Assembly (NCBI GenBank): GCA_013400115.1
Contig: VXBP01007598.1
Coordinates: 558,001 to 622,000, forward strand
Direction: 5' to 3'
DNA from: Rhinopomastus cyanomelas
Lineage: Eukaryota; Chordata; Aves; Bucerotiformes; Rhinopomastidae
Length of the DNA: 64,000 nucleotides
Shown here: positions 11,195 through 23,300 of the stretch, in pieces
Layout: each line of letters begins with the position of its first letter
Numbering within the stretch: position 1 is the first letter of the stretch
Program-made: the position numbers and the translations under genes
Notes under the pieces: generated by a model
What the model saw: only the letters and a program-made list of their open reading frames with translations
What the model was told of the DNA's origin: nothing
Databases searched by the model: none

Positions 11195-12859
11195 GTCAGA
11201 GAACGTATCGTGGTCCCCGTTGCAAGGACTTAGAAAGCTCTCAGGATCAGGAAATTAATCCAGACACTTTGGACAGGACTGACAGGCTCAGAAGTTTAAG
11301 GGGCAGCTCTGTGACCGGTGCACACCCAGCTCAGGGAATAGGTGCCACCAAGGGCTCTCTTGTGCTGTGAGACCTCCAACATGCAGCCATGATGTGCAAA
11401 ACAGACACACGCAGGTATTGCTGCATGCGGGTGACAGATGTGGCCGGTCTCCATCAGCTAGCTCTTGGAAGGGGGCCCTTCTGGTGACCTCTGAGTCTGT
11501 GCGATGCCCGTCACCAGCAGGTAAGTATCCTGCCAAAGGGGTGGTCTGGAGAAGGGGGGAGGTGTTTGTGACTATTATAAGAGGTTAAGGCGTGACGCAT
11601 TTGAAGCTGAAGTCCAATGGAAGTCATGAGGTGGCTGTACTGTAACACTCCACTTGGTCTGGTGAAAAACACTGCATGTGGAAGAAAGGACAGACGTCAG
11701 CCAGGTGCCTAACAGCATTTTTTGGGTTTTTTTACTAAAAGGCTCTTTTCACCACTCTTTTCAGGAAAGAAAATAGTTTGTTTAAAAAAAAAAAGCCAAA
11801 AGGTCTTGTATTTTCCTTCTCCTTTTTTAATACTCCCTAGTTTTGAAGTGGGCTTGACCTGAGAGCTGGAGCCTGATGTTTCTTGACCCGGGTCTCTGGG
11901 AGCAGAGGGCTTTGCGCTGAGTAGTCCCGGGAGCTGCTAAAGAAAATCCCCACCGGTGTCGAGGCATGCTGCTGTGAGTCAAGAAATCCTGGTTAGGCTC
12001 CTCAGGGTGACCGGGGCAGCCTGGCAGTGGGGCCTGGGCTTAACCTCATCGTTTTGGTGAAAAATGTTACCAGTTAAATGGGTCTGGAACCTGGGGACCG
12101 CATCCAGTTCTTCTGTCCCGTAAACCGGCTTGTCCAGGAGCCCAAGCGTGGGACTGGACCCCGTGCGGGTGAGTGGTGCTGGCCAGGCACCGTTAGGTTT
12201 TTCTGAGCCTGTGGGTGGAAGAGCTGTGAGTGCTTGAAGATTTTACAGTGACAGCTTGGGAAAACGCTAGGAATTAATTTGCCTTCTCTTTTTTTAATGA
12301 GTGACCTGCTCTAGCCAGCAGTTGATCCAGCTTTTGACAGTTTCTCGGTGCACAGAGCGTCACCAAATACAATTTTCAGCATGACCCCAGCATCTTCTGC
12401 CGTTCAAGACAGGGATGCGTTTCCCTTGTGTTTGGGAGCAGCTGAGCTCAGTCTCAGTTCCTGCTCTGCAGGCAGCTGGAGATGGGCTTTATTAGGGCAG
12501 GGGTGTGCTGACCCGTGCAATTCCTTCTTGTGGGGCTGGTGCTTCAAGCAGATCTCGGCCTGCAATCAGGGGAGGTGGCAGCAAAGCTGCTGGATCCTTG
12601 GGCTCCCACCCAGGGCATGTGAAGAGGAGAAACACAAAACATCTCGGAAGATCAGAGGTACTGATCCGAGACGCTGGGCACCTCCATGTGAGGGCACCCA
12701 TGTCGGGGCATCGTGGGGACAAGTGCGCTTTGGCTTTTTTTGTGTCTTAATGACACCACTGCTGTCCATGTGGAGTAAATCTGGTGCTGCTGGCATGTCA
12801 GGTTTGGGAGCCTCTGGAACATGAGGAGAAATAGAGGTAATCGGTAAAACTTTCCAAAT

Positions 12860-13078
12860 GTCTTCCTTTTGTCAGAGGGAACTTCTTCCCAGTGAGGGTG
12901 ACAGAGCACTGGAACAGGCTGCCCAGGGGGGTTGTGGAGTCTCCTTCACTGGAGATGTTCAAGACCCGCCTGGGTGTGTTCCTGTGTGACTTGGTCTAGG
13001 TGGTCCTGCTGTGGCAGGGGGATTGGATTGGATGGTCTTCTGAGGTCCCTTCCAGTCTCTAATGTTCTGTGATTCAAT
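12860..13078 (+). repeat. CR1 LINE 3' end
   Basis: Sense CR1 tail: 'cttcttcccagtgagggtga', 'tggaacaggctgcccag', 'ttggatggtcttctgagg' and 'cccttccagt', ending in 'tgttctgtgattcaatga'. It is one of the better preserved copies. Confidence 0.9.
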
Positions 13079-16000
13079 GAATGAAAGAATGTTTTACTGA
13101 CCCCGGGCAGAGGTGTCAGCAGCACCAAAGTCCCTCGGACGGAGTGACGCGCGGCGCATCGAACGACGGCAAAGCAATTTGCCACCGTCCGATTCTATCG
13201 ATAGAAGCAAATCTCCCGGGGGGTGAAACACAATTGCTGCAAACCAGGGCTCGTTCTGCTTGCATGCATCACATGGGCAAGCAGCTGCAAGACTGCAGCT
13301 GGAGATGGTCTCCTTCGCAGGGCAGTCACGGCCCCTTCCTATGTGGTGGTAAATAAGGCTGCGTCTGCGTGACACTTCACGGAGGAGCCGGACCTTTGGC
13401 CTTTACTCTCCGTCCTCCTCTCGTCTCAAAGGCCCATGTGCTGGAGCATCTGTGGTGGGCAGTGGTTAAACTGTTCCTGCTGTTGCCTTGCCCTGGCTTG
13501 CAGCTCATGCACAAATCTGTCCTCTTTTGCTCCTGTTCCCCTCTCCTGTTTGCTGTTGAGGTCAGATACAGTCACACAAGGCTTCTCCCTGCAGGGGAGC
13601 ACAGCCATGCAGGTCTACTAGGAAGTGGCATAAGCTCTGTCAGTGTAACTGTACTTGCAGTGATTTAAAGCATCTGCCTCAGAGCTTATATCGGCTCTTA
13701 ATCCTCTTAATAAAGAGGGAGAGAAATGTGCAGTCTCTTGGCAGAGCAACGATGCAGCTAAACCTAAGGGCACGTTTACTTCAAAGTCAGGTTGCTTGAG
13801 CACAGCATGACTCCAGTTAAGTCTTCCCAAGTAAGATAGGACACTTCTACATGTGTACTGTTCACACCAATTTTAATTTGTGTTAAGTCCATCAGGATCA
13901 AGCTGGAGCTAAGCTGAACACAGGGCTACTTTTCACATCACTTGGGATGGATTAGAAGCAGTAGAGCTAAGTCATCCCAGTCCCTTGTGTGAAGGAGGTG
14001 TCACTGGTAGAGACACACTCGGGTTTTTTAACTGCATTTATAACCTGCAGACACAGTCACGCTTCCATCAACGTGACCACATCCACATGTCACCCAAACG
14101 GCCTTCGAACTGGAACAATCATGCTTGCCAGCTGGGCTGCTCTCCTGAGATTTGGCCTGGCTGGCTGGATTAGATGGGCGATGCTGGTTGTTCATGCACA
14201 GACAAGACCTGAGAGAGCCCTTCTTCCTGCAGAAACCCTGAGCCTGCTGTCTGTGATAGCTCTGACTTCTGGTTCCCATGGCCTCACGCCCCTCGTAGGG
14301 GTGCTGGCAAGCCGAAGAAAACCACAGGGACACTGAACACCCACTTTCACTCAGACATCCCTGTGTCAGGGGAGACGGCCAGGAAGACGGGCCACAGGTG
14401 AAACTCTGCCAGTCTGCTCCAAATTTCCCAAACCTTTAGCAAAGGAAGGTTTTCTGCCAGGTGTCTCTCCACCACAGGAGCCAAGATGAAGTGCACAGCA
14501 CAAACAGGGGGCAAAGCGCTGAGCGGGTCTTGGCTCTTTCACGGCTGATGAACCCTTGCAGCTGGTATCTCCAACAATACCATCTCACTAGTTGTCGCTG
14601 TCACCAGAGTGTTTCAGAGGAAGAAGAACGAATAGGGGAGGCCTTAACAAAAGGGCTCCAACCCAATCTCTTTGCCTTTTGCAGGCCACCTTTGATCTCC
14701 CCCAGGGTGGGAATGTATTTCCTTTTCTCTGCTCGTTTTCAGCTTTGCCCTCACTAGACTCTTCTCCCTCTTTCCTTCCTCCACCTCTGCTCCACTTGGT
14801 TTTTGCTGCTGGCAGTGGGAGAGATTTAAAAACGTCTGGTCTTCGAAACGAGAGATCTTGAGGTGAAATCGCTCCCAAGGGCTCCTAGCAGCTGCAAGGG
14901 CCAGTGGGTGACAGCCACTGTAAATAGAAGTGCCACTGTCTGTCGAAGGCACTGGACAGGGTTCCTGGGAGACAGACACTTCAGAGAAGCCCTGTGCCGC
15001 GAGAGCGTGGCTGGCTGGCCTTGGAGAACCAGAAACGCGTGGGGCAAGACCTCTCCCGCTGCTGTGGAGCTGGCTGATCCCACCGTGACCGAGAGTGACC
15101 GCGCGAGGTGCCCAGGGTCAGGAGGAGCGCTGCTTCTGCAGCCTTCCCAGGGAGAAGAGGCCAGCGAGCCCGGGAGGCGACTGGTTTACTGGCTCTTAGC
15201 AGCCCGGTCACTGCTGACAAAACCTCCCTAGACCCCTCCAGGCTTTCTTTCAACTGGCCACCTTGGCTGAGAGCCCTCTACAGCGTTTGTGAATGGAAGC
15301 TGGGAGGACTGAGCTGGCCGTATGCATTCTCCCTGTCCTCAGTTTGGGGGACAGTGGCTTGGCTGCAGGAGTCAGATGAGACGTGAGCTCCGAGCCGGCT
15401 CAGGGAAGAAGGAGGCCAGCCATGGTAGTCCCCACGCGTGTTGGCAGGACTGCTGAGGCTGCGGAGGGGAAGCAGTGGCTGATAAAGCAGTGGCTGCCAG
15501 ACCTGCTGTGCTGGCCGGCGTCGCTTCCCTGTGGAAGGGGCAGGCAGCTTCACAGCCAGCAGCAGCTCCTTTCAGCGGCTGCAGCCACACGGCCCTCTGC
15601 AGATCATGCTTCTGCTTGTTTTGCAGTGATTGTGCTAATGATTTTGGAAATGAGCTTTAAACTGAGAGGTGGCTGGCTTGATCAGTTGGCTGCTGTCGTC
15701 ACCTCTAACAGCTGCTGTTCAGAAAACACTCTCTGCTCTTGTGTTTCCTCACCTGGACGACACGGAGCGGTTGGGCTCTTTTTCTGGACAATTCCCAAGC
15801 CACCAGAAGCTTGGGAGATGGCAGCCCAGACGCTTCAAATGCAAATGCACAGGGCACTGAGTATTTGTCTGGGCATCTGCCAAGCTCCCCTTTTCTGGGA
15901 ACACGCTGTTGAGTCAAAACCTGGTCTCATGCATGTTTATGGACAACAACCAAAAGAACTGCTCCAAATCCCACCCTTCCAAACCAATTCAGTTTCTCTC

Positions 16001-16884
16001 CTAAAGCATGTTCCCAAATTTATTTGGGCTTGCCAGCCTATGTCTACTTCTAGCCAGGTATGAAACCTCTGTTACTCTCTTCCTGGTCCAGCTTTCCATT
16101 CTTCTGATACAGAAGGGGTTGCTCAGACTGACGCTGAGAGACGTTCCTGATTCCCCGTGCCTTTGCTCCTGCTTCTAACTCACAGCAAGGGTAGTAGGGA
16201 AAACACCTGCTGCCATTTTCATCCCTTCAGTGGAAATGCCTGTTTTCTGGCCTGTTTTCTCTCCAGACCCGCAGAGCACGGGCCAGGGAGATGATTTGCT
16301 CTGCTTCCAGCAATACCAGTCTGTGATAACTGGTATTTGCAGTCACTTGCTGAGATCCCTTGGCTGTTTCTCAGCCAGGGCTGTGCAGGAACTCGAGTGC
16401 CAGGCTGGTTCCATCCAGCCTGAGGTTTGCACCTGCCCTGCGAGCAAACTGCTGATGTTTCCCTCTGTCTTCTTGCTTCAGGAGGTGTCACATCAGCAAC
16501 GGAACCTGAGGAGAGATCGAAGACTGCGAGGCAGCAGCGACGGACAGGCTAATGCCAGGTGCAGCGTGCCCAAGGAAGGGCTGACAGCTGGAGCTTCATT
16601 CGTGCTGACAAGAGGAGGCCCAGGGCTCTTCCCCACCGAATCTCCATCCTCAGGTACCTGATGTGATTCGGTTTGGTCGGCTGAGGCAAGTCTGGTGATG
16701 TGGCATCACACTCAGACAGCACCTCCTTGGCACCGCTTCACGTGGCGCACCATTCTGAGACAAGGGAGAGCTGAGACTTCTGCAGGGTCCAGCGCACCCA
16801 GGACCGTGCCCTGGCATTCCCCAAGACAAGGGGGAAGTGCACTTCTCTCAAGAGCTCTGAAGAAGTTATCTGAAGCACCGTGAG

Positions 16885-16936
16885 CCTTGGCTCCCTGCTC
16901 AGGGTTCTCTCCTTGGCTCCCTGCTCAGGGTTCTCT
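16885..16936. repeat. Perfect 26-bp direct tandem duplication
   Basis: The unit beginning ccttggctccctgctcaggg is repeated twice back to back (16885-16910, 16911-16936) without a mismatch. It lies in the intergenic region between the transporter genes and is probably a recent replication-slippage duplication. Confidence 0.9.
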
Positions 16937-17070
16937 TTTGCTCCTGCAGGACGCATCTGGCCACAGTTCAAGCAAAGTGCCGTGGTGTGAGAGATGATAA
17001 TGGTTTCCCTGTTCACACTACACCCTCTCTGTCCTTGCAGGGCTGGCCGGGGCATGCTGTGCTCACTTCA

Positions 17071-17165
17071 CAGTCACAGTATGGTAGGGTTGGAAGGGAC
17101 CTCTTGAGACTGTCTAGTCCAACCCCCCTGCCAGAGCAAGTCCTCCTAAAGCATTTGGTTCAGGT
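17071..17165 (-). repeat. CR1 LINE 3' fragment
   Basis: 'atggtagggttggaaggga' followed by 'cctcttgagactgtctagtc' and 'caacccccctgcc' is the reverse complement of the CR1 3' terminus. Confidence 0.85.
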
Positions 17166-18675
17166 GAGAGAGGATGCTCTCTGTCAGGCTGTGTCCAGCC
17201 TGTGTGCCATCCTTCCACTTGGCTCTCAGCCCTTCCTTGGTTTACTCAGCAAAACTCATTTTCTTTCTGTGTTTTCAGCCTTGCCAGCCCTCCTGGCACC
17301 ACTGGTTTTCTCCTTTAATGGCTGAAATAACCTCCTGGGGGGCTTACTGCCTCCTCTATGCTCCTCCAGTGCCTGCTTAGCCCTGCAAGTAGTCTTTAAA
17401 CATAGCCCATTGGCAGGGCTATGCAGCGCAGATGCAGATGGGACCAGGAGCAGCAAATTCAGCAGAGATTAGGGCAGTGTGTTTTCCTACCCATCCACAT
17501 GGGCTAGAGGCTCTGGCAGACGAACCATTAGCTTTGGCTGTGACGGGCTACGGGTTAGAAGTGACACTGCCAGCTCTGAGGTGACATGAGGGACCTTAAA
17601 AGTAATTTGATTTTACTGATGAGAAATAAAACGTGGGATTGCCAGAGCACCCTCAGCCCACCGGGTGAGCTGGGGAGGTGCTGTGGAGTCGTGGCTGGCA
17701 AGTGGCAAGCCCTTGCCTGTGGGCTGGTGCATACTGGGGGAACCTCGGCCACCAGCTGTGTTGTCTCCACAATGCTGAGGGCTGCTAAGTGCACTTTTGT
17801 CACTAGTTTGAGCACACCTAACTCTGCTTACACACAAAACAGAGCTGGTGAGTGAGAAGGTGTCACTTTTGCTGGCATCCGTTAGGTAGAATTATGCTTC
17901 AAGAAGTCAAGGCTCCACCTGACTGCAGCCTACCTGCTCAGGCAGAAGACGGAGACCACTGGCTGACCGCAAGCACAGGGGCAAGGGATGTGCACAGTGC
18001 CTTTCACACAGCCTCTGACGTGCTGCTGCAGCCATCCCTGCATGAACTGCTGCGGTAACATGGGCGTCACCAATCCCCTTACTGTCTCCCCATTTTTTGG
18101 CACCAGACCCTTTGCCTGCTGTCCTGCTCCTCCTCTGGCCCATGCCCTTGGAGCAATCCCAGCAACATGTGTTTTTCCAGTGGCTCTGGGTACCCCCTGG
18201 CCCCACACCCACGACATGCTGGGTGTTGATTTGACTGGACGTGAGCTCAAAGCTCATTAAGGGCTCATCGATAGAGGCAATGAAGAGCTGCATGGGGCGA
18301 GATGGGGCAGAGGGGGCCTGTGGTGGGAGGGCTCAAAGCTCCCCTCTGAATGCAGGGGCAGGTCAGTATGTGCCTCCCTGGGCTGGTGTCTCCGTGAACA
18401 GCTCTGAGCATCCAAGGATCTGCACCCAGCTGGCACTGTGAGGTAGGTGCATCCACTGGGACAGCAGTGTCTGGTCTTGAGGACGTGAGCGTGAGGGTTG
18501 GAGAAGGGAATATTGTAGCGATGGTGGGGAAAAGCCACCTGCCCAATGGGCATCTCTGGGGAAGGGTCTCGGCACCCGGAACCCAAAGCAGGATGACGGA
18601 TGAGGTGCTGGAGAGGTCAGGCTTAGACTGGTCTGTTGCTGAAGCAGTCAGTGTGGAACAGCCGTACTCTCCCAA

Positions 18676-18739
18676 GTACTTGGGCTTGATGATCTTGAGG
18701 GCCTTTTCCAGCCGTGATCAGTGTGTGATTCTGTGATTC
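18676..18739 (+). repeat. CR1 LINE 3' terminus
   Basis: 'cttgatgatcttgagggcc' and 'ttttccagccgtgatcagtg' end in 'tgattctgtgattc', the octamer-type CR1 end in sense orientation. Confidence 0.75.
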
Positions 18740-19972
18740 CCGAGTACCAGGACGAGCTTTAAATGAGAGTACTGCAGGGTTCAGAGATTGGCACGTTCCT
18801 CGGAGGCGATGTGAACTGGCCCCAGCCACTGAGGTGCGAGCGACGGGGACGGGTGAAGCACAGTCTGCAGCCAAGAACAGGATCTGGCTCTACTTCCCCC
18901 TGTAGCGTGAAGAGCCGGAGGAGATTCGAGATGGCATCCGGAGCCAGAGCATTGCAACAGCTGACCTGATTCCTCTTGCTTTCATAACGCAGAAATCAGG
19001 GTGCTGCTTGCAAAGCCACCATGCTGCAGGATGCAGGCGGTACCAGCAACTCAGTGGTTCTTCACCCGGTTTTTCAGGGTGATAAGGGACAGCTGCAGCC
19101 CTCCCGAGGTTCAGACTAGGGTCTGAAACATACATTCCAGCCTCACGTGTACATTCTGTTCATTAAATGGTTTGTGAAATGTGGGCCATGTTCATCTCTG
19201 ACTATCCAGACACCAGGTTTGTGGTGTGGTACCGTGCTCACCTGACACGTTGTCATGACAAGGGTCACTGGGCTGCTGGTGGAGAAACTGGCGAACAACC
19301 ACCTGCAGCTTCATCACTCCCAGGAGAGCTGCTTAGTTTTTTCTTGCATCCTCCACGAGTGATGATTTCTCCTGTAATCAAGCAATCACAGCTTTTCAGG
19401 GGAAGGAAGAGAAAAGGGTGGGTGACCGCAGTGATTGCCTCTTGGCGGAGGAAGAGCTGGAGAGGACCGCGAAGCATAAGCCCTTTCTGCCTGCCCCAGC
19501 TGGACAGGACAGCAGTGCTCCAGCCCTCAGCAGGTTCTGTGTGGGGCCAGCACCTTGACAGCATCCTCAGGCTCCCATGGCTGATGCACTCAATTTTGGG
19601 CCCCAGACCACTGTTAATCAGACATGATAGACACTTATCTTCTTGGGCTGCCCTCACCTACAGGCTGTGGCTTCTGTGCGTGAATACAGCTCCTGGAGCT
19701 TTCCATGCAGAGCAGATACTGGGATGAAGAGGGGATAAAATCAGAATTGAAGGAAGGGTTGGCTGTGTGCTGGCAAAGACCAGATCTGAGCCTGTTATTA
19801 GCGGTTTATGTGTCCATGGGTTCTCAGAAGAGCAACTGCAGAGCAAGGGAAGATTATCCTCATTTTCTGTCTGGGGAAAGCAGGGAAGCATGGACAGGCT
19901 GTCCTGATGTGCACCAGTCTATCCACTGAGCCCACTTCAGACACAGCCATTTACACTAACACACCTCCTTTC

Positions 19973-20094
19973 TCTCCTTTCTTATCAGGAGCTTGGCACA
20001 GTGCTTCCCAAACCACCTGTGCTTGCCTGGGGTAGAAGCTGCCCTTCCTACTTCTCCAGACCCTGAGAAGGAGTGTTCGTACGTCTGAGTCACA
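19973..20094 (+). promoter_or_regulatory. Splice acceptor and 5' UTR of the GAT1-like gene
   Basis: A long pyrimidine tract ends in cttatcag at 19988, 106 bases before the start codon. This indicates that the first coding exon begins at 19989 and is preceded by a separate non-coding 5' exon. An in-frame TGA at 20086-20088 closes the frame just upstream of the ATG. Confidence 0.65.
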
Positions 20095-20335
20095 ATGGGG
20101 AAGATGGACAACACCTCCGTGGAGTTGAGCTCTCCCTCCGAGGTGAAGCAGGCAGCCCTGGAGGAGTCAGAGCCCATTGCTCCCGAGGTTGTGAGCACCA
20201 AGAAAAAGATGAAGGAGATCCCAGACAGAGGCTCCTGGAAGGGGAGATTTGACTTCTTGCTGTCCTGCGTGGGCTATGCTATCGGGCTGGGCAACGTCTG
20301 GCGCTTCCCATATCTCTGTGGCAAGAATGGAGGAG
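20095..20335 (+). CDS. SLC6A1L: GAT1-like exon 1: N-terminus and TM1
   Basis: Start ATG in context acaATGg; donor gtgaga. Residues 1-47 form an acidic then lysine-rich cytoplasmic tail. PDRGSWKGRFDFLLSCVG leads into the unwound TM1 motif YAIGLGNVWRFPYLCGKNGG, with the GAT1-diagnostic Tyr61. Confidence 0.93.
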
Positions 20336-23300
20336 GTGAGAGAAATGCACGGCACCTGCACGTGTCCCCGAGCAGCTTTGTCCCCTCTATGGGCTTCAGT
20401 TTGGTGTGAGCCTCGGCAAGAGTTCTGGCTTGTGTAAGTCCAGGCTATCAGCTCCTCACCACGTGAGTTGTTGTTAGGAGACTGGTTCCCGCGGTCTGTG
20501 AGATTTACCAACAAGTGAAGGTTGGGAAAAGGCAGCCACAAGAAACAGATCAGAAGGAACAGAATAGAAATTTAACATGAAACTTGAGTTCCTCAAGAAG
20601 CTTGAGTTTCTAAAGCTTCTGCAGCCCGAATTTGTGGGGCTACAACAAAGAGTAGATGGCAACCTCATTTATTTAGTGCCTGTCTCCAGTGCCATGTGCA
20701 TTCTCAGTGTTCAATGTTGTGCAGAGACTGGACTGCAGCTTAGCTGGGTAAGGTTTCTGGGAACTGACCAAGTCTGCCCGGGGGAGCCTGTGTGACTGTC
20801 ACCAAAGCCATTCTGAGGCCGCTGTGCTCGGTCACCTAACTCCTTACACAGCGCTAACCCCGAGGCTAAGTCACGTCTTAGCCCGGTCCCTGCTCCGTGA
20901 GCGCTGCGCAGCATCGAATGCAGCGGAGCCCCGCTGGTTCCGCCTCCTCACACACAAAGGTGCGAATGGTGATCACCTGTGATTAGACGAGGGGTGTCTG
21001 GGGGACAGAATCAACCCTGTTCGTAGTCTGCGGAGGTGCAGAGCTCTGCTGTTAGGAACCGCAGCGGCGCACGGGGTGATCTCTGCCCCGGCAGCCGCGC
21101 TCACGCAGAGGATCGGCCAGTTACGAGCAGGAACGCTGGACCGATGAAGTGCGGGGGTTGGTGGCTGCCTCCTCCCAAATGCCCTGCCTTGGTTCTTGCC
21201 GTCTGCGGCATCTCTTACCCCTCGTTCCTCTCGCCCCATGGCTGCTGTGGCTGCTCCCGCAGCGGCAGTGGCGAGCGGCGAGTGGAGGCTGCTGCCGCCG
21301 GCGCCAGGCGGGAGAGCCGACGCGTCCTTGCGGGCCGACACGGACGGCGAGCGAGGGCTGCTGCACACAGCCTCGGGCTCGCCCAGCCCTGGCGGGGCTG
21401 CCTCTGGAGCAGAGCGGGCTGCCAGCGGGGCTCTAGGTTTAGCTCAGAGCAGGGTCGTGCGGGCTGCTTCCATGACGCACGGCCGAGCCGAACGGGGTGG
21501 AAACGTCGCCGTCTCCCTCGGCGCTGTCACGCCGGATCAGCTCACGGCTGATTTGCTCGGCACTGTGACCGGGCACGTACTTACGGGGTATCCAGCCCGG
21601 TTCGGCAGCCCAACGCAGGGCCCGCCGGCTGCGGGGAGCAGCCTTTCCTCAGAGCGGGGTCCGGGCTCCCTGCTGGCTCCGCACGCAGCTGAACGCGCCC
21701 CGCTGGGACTGACGTTGCAGCCTCTGCACCTCTGTCAAACCTCATGCAGCCCTTCTGATGTCAACAGGGTTTCACCAGATTCTAAATGCAGCTCAGTAGG
21801 TGCTAAAACTGTCTGTTATCCTCGCTTGAATTACTTGGAAGAACACTTCTTTACATAAGCATCATGCCTTTCTCATTTACACATTGAGACGCGAAGCGAC
21901 AGCACTTAGCAGCTTGTGATGCTCAACTCTTGATCCGTGGGCAGTGTTCGTCATTTCAGGGATTAATTGTTATTCCTTGCTGTCCAACATTAGGAGCCTG
22001 GATGTGTTCATCTGCGATCTGTGTTAGTTTTGTCCTGCTCCGGCGAGGGGGGAGGGGTTGGACTCGATGATCTCTTTGGGTCCCTCCCAACCCCTAACAT
22101 CCTATGATCTCAGTGGGAGACTCACTGACCATACCAACTCCAGTGGCAAACCATCACTTCCGAGCAAGCCTGCTCCTCATCATGTGCGTGCTGCAGAGCA
22201 CGAAACTGCAGCTGGAGGCATCTAGTGTTTGGTGAAAGGTGGGGGGCCATCTCATAACTTTGCTCCTTCTTTCAGGGGCTTTCCTCATCCCCTATTTCCT
22301 GACACTGGTGTTTGCTGGGATTCCTCTCTTCCTGCTGGAAACTGCTCTGGGCCAGTATACCTCTGTTGGTGGACTGGGAGTGTGGAAATTAGCACCCATG
22401 TTTAAAGGTACTGTACTTTAGGTTTGTGAAGGTGATGGCACACACCTGCAGACAAAAACCCTTTAAAGATTTGAGAAGCAAATCAGCTAATTCCTGAGAT
22501 CTGGGACGGGGTGGCAGGTGAGGGGATTTTTTCCCCCTCTGTCCTTGACCTTGATGTCTGCAGGCACCACCATCACCGTGCTCTGTTCAGCCAGCCTTGC
22601 ATGGCGATGGGGCACTTTATGACGGAGGCGCTCTGGTTGCAGAAGACCTGCCCCAAGCCTCCCTGTGTGGGGTAACTTTAATTGCATGGGAAAGCCATAG
22701 AGAAAAGGCATGAACCTGTTGCTGTGCCTGGAGCAGTAGCATTCTGGAAACCAGCAGTGCCCTGAATAAATGCCCTGGATGTGGGAAGAAGTGATTCTGC
22801 TGGGGAAGTGACCAGATCTTCTTTTCCTGGAGCTCGGTCCCTAAAGTACCTGTAGCGCTTCCATTCACCCAATGGCAACGCGTAGGTGAGAGGTGTGAGG
22901 GAACAGTCCTCCCTTGCTGCCTGCTGCAGCACGGGTGTATCGGATGCTCTCATGGATCAACTGGTCTGCTCTTTTAAAACTTGTTGTGGTGTCCATGAGC
23001 ACAGCTGGGCACCAGAGACCTGGACTGATACTGCTCTCTGACTTCATTCTCAGGAGTGGGGCTGGCAGCTGTGGTTCTCTCCTTCTGGCTGAACATCTAC
23101 TACATTGTCATAATTGCCTGGGCTCTCTACTATCTCTTCAACTCCTTCACCACGGTGAGTCACAGAAATGTCTACAGCATGGCACGTCTGCACTAAGGGT
23201 CCCTACTCCCTGCTTTGTGGGGAGGAGCTGTTTATGTCACAAAACTTGCAATAGCTGTTGTAGTTTGTGCAAAAAACCTGTGCCAGCACCCTGCTAGCCC

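Larger units (their letters stand above)
10074..19988. other. Intergenic region between SLC6A12 and the GAT1-like gene
   Basis: About 9.9 kb with no supported coding exon. It holds the SLC6A12 3' UTR and poly(A) candidates (to about 11.2 kb), four CR1 pieces, one 26-bp tandem duplication, and a perfect 14-bp palindrome (ttctatcgatagaa, about 13192-13205). The promoter and first non-coding exon of the GAT1-like gene must lie in its right part or within it, but I see no TATA box or CpG island that would place it. Confidence 0.6.

Noticed and set aside
15383..16063. 226-codon plus-strand open frame between the transporter genes
   Set aside because: No similarity to any family I know, no Kozak or splice context of note.
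21196..21858. 220-codon open frame over the intron 1 CpG island
   Set aside because: Open frame explained by high GC content (few stops); alanine/glycine/arginine-rich with no motif.
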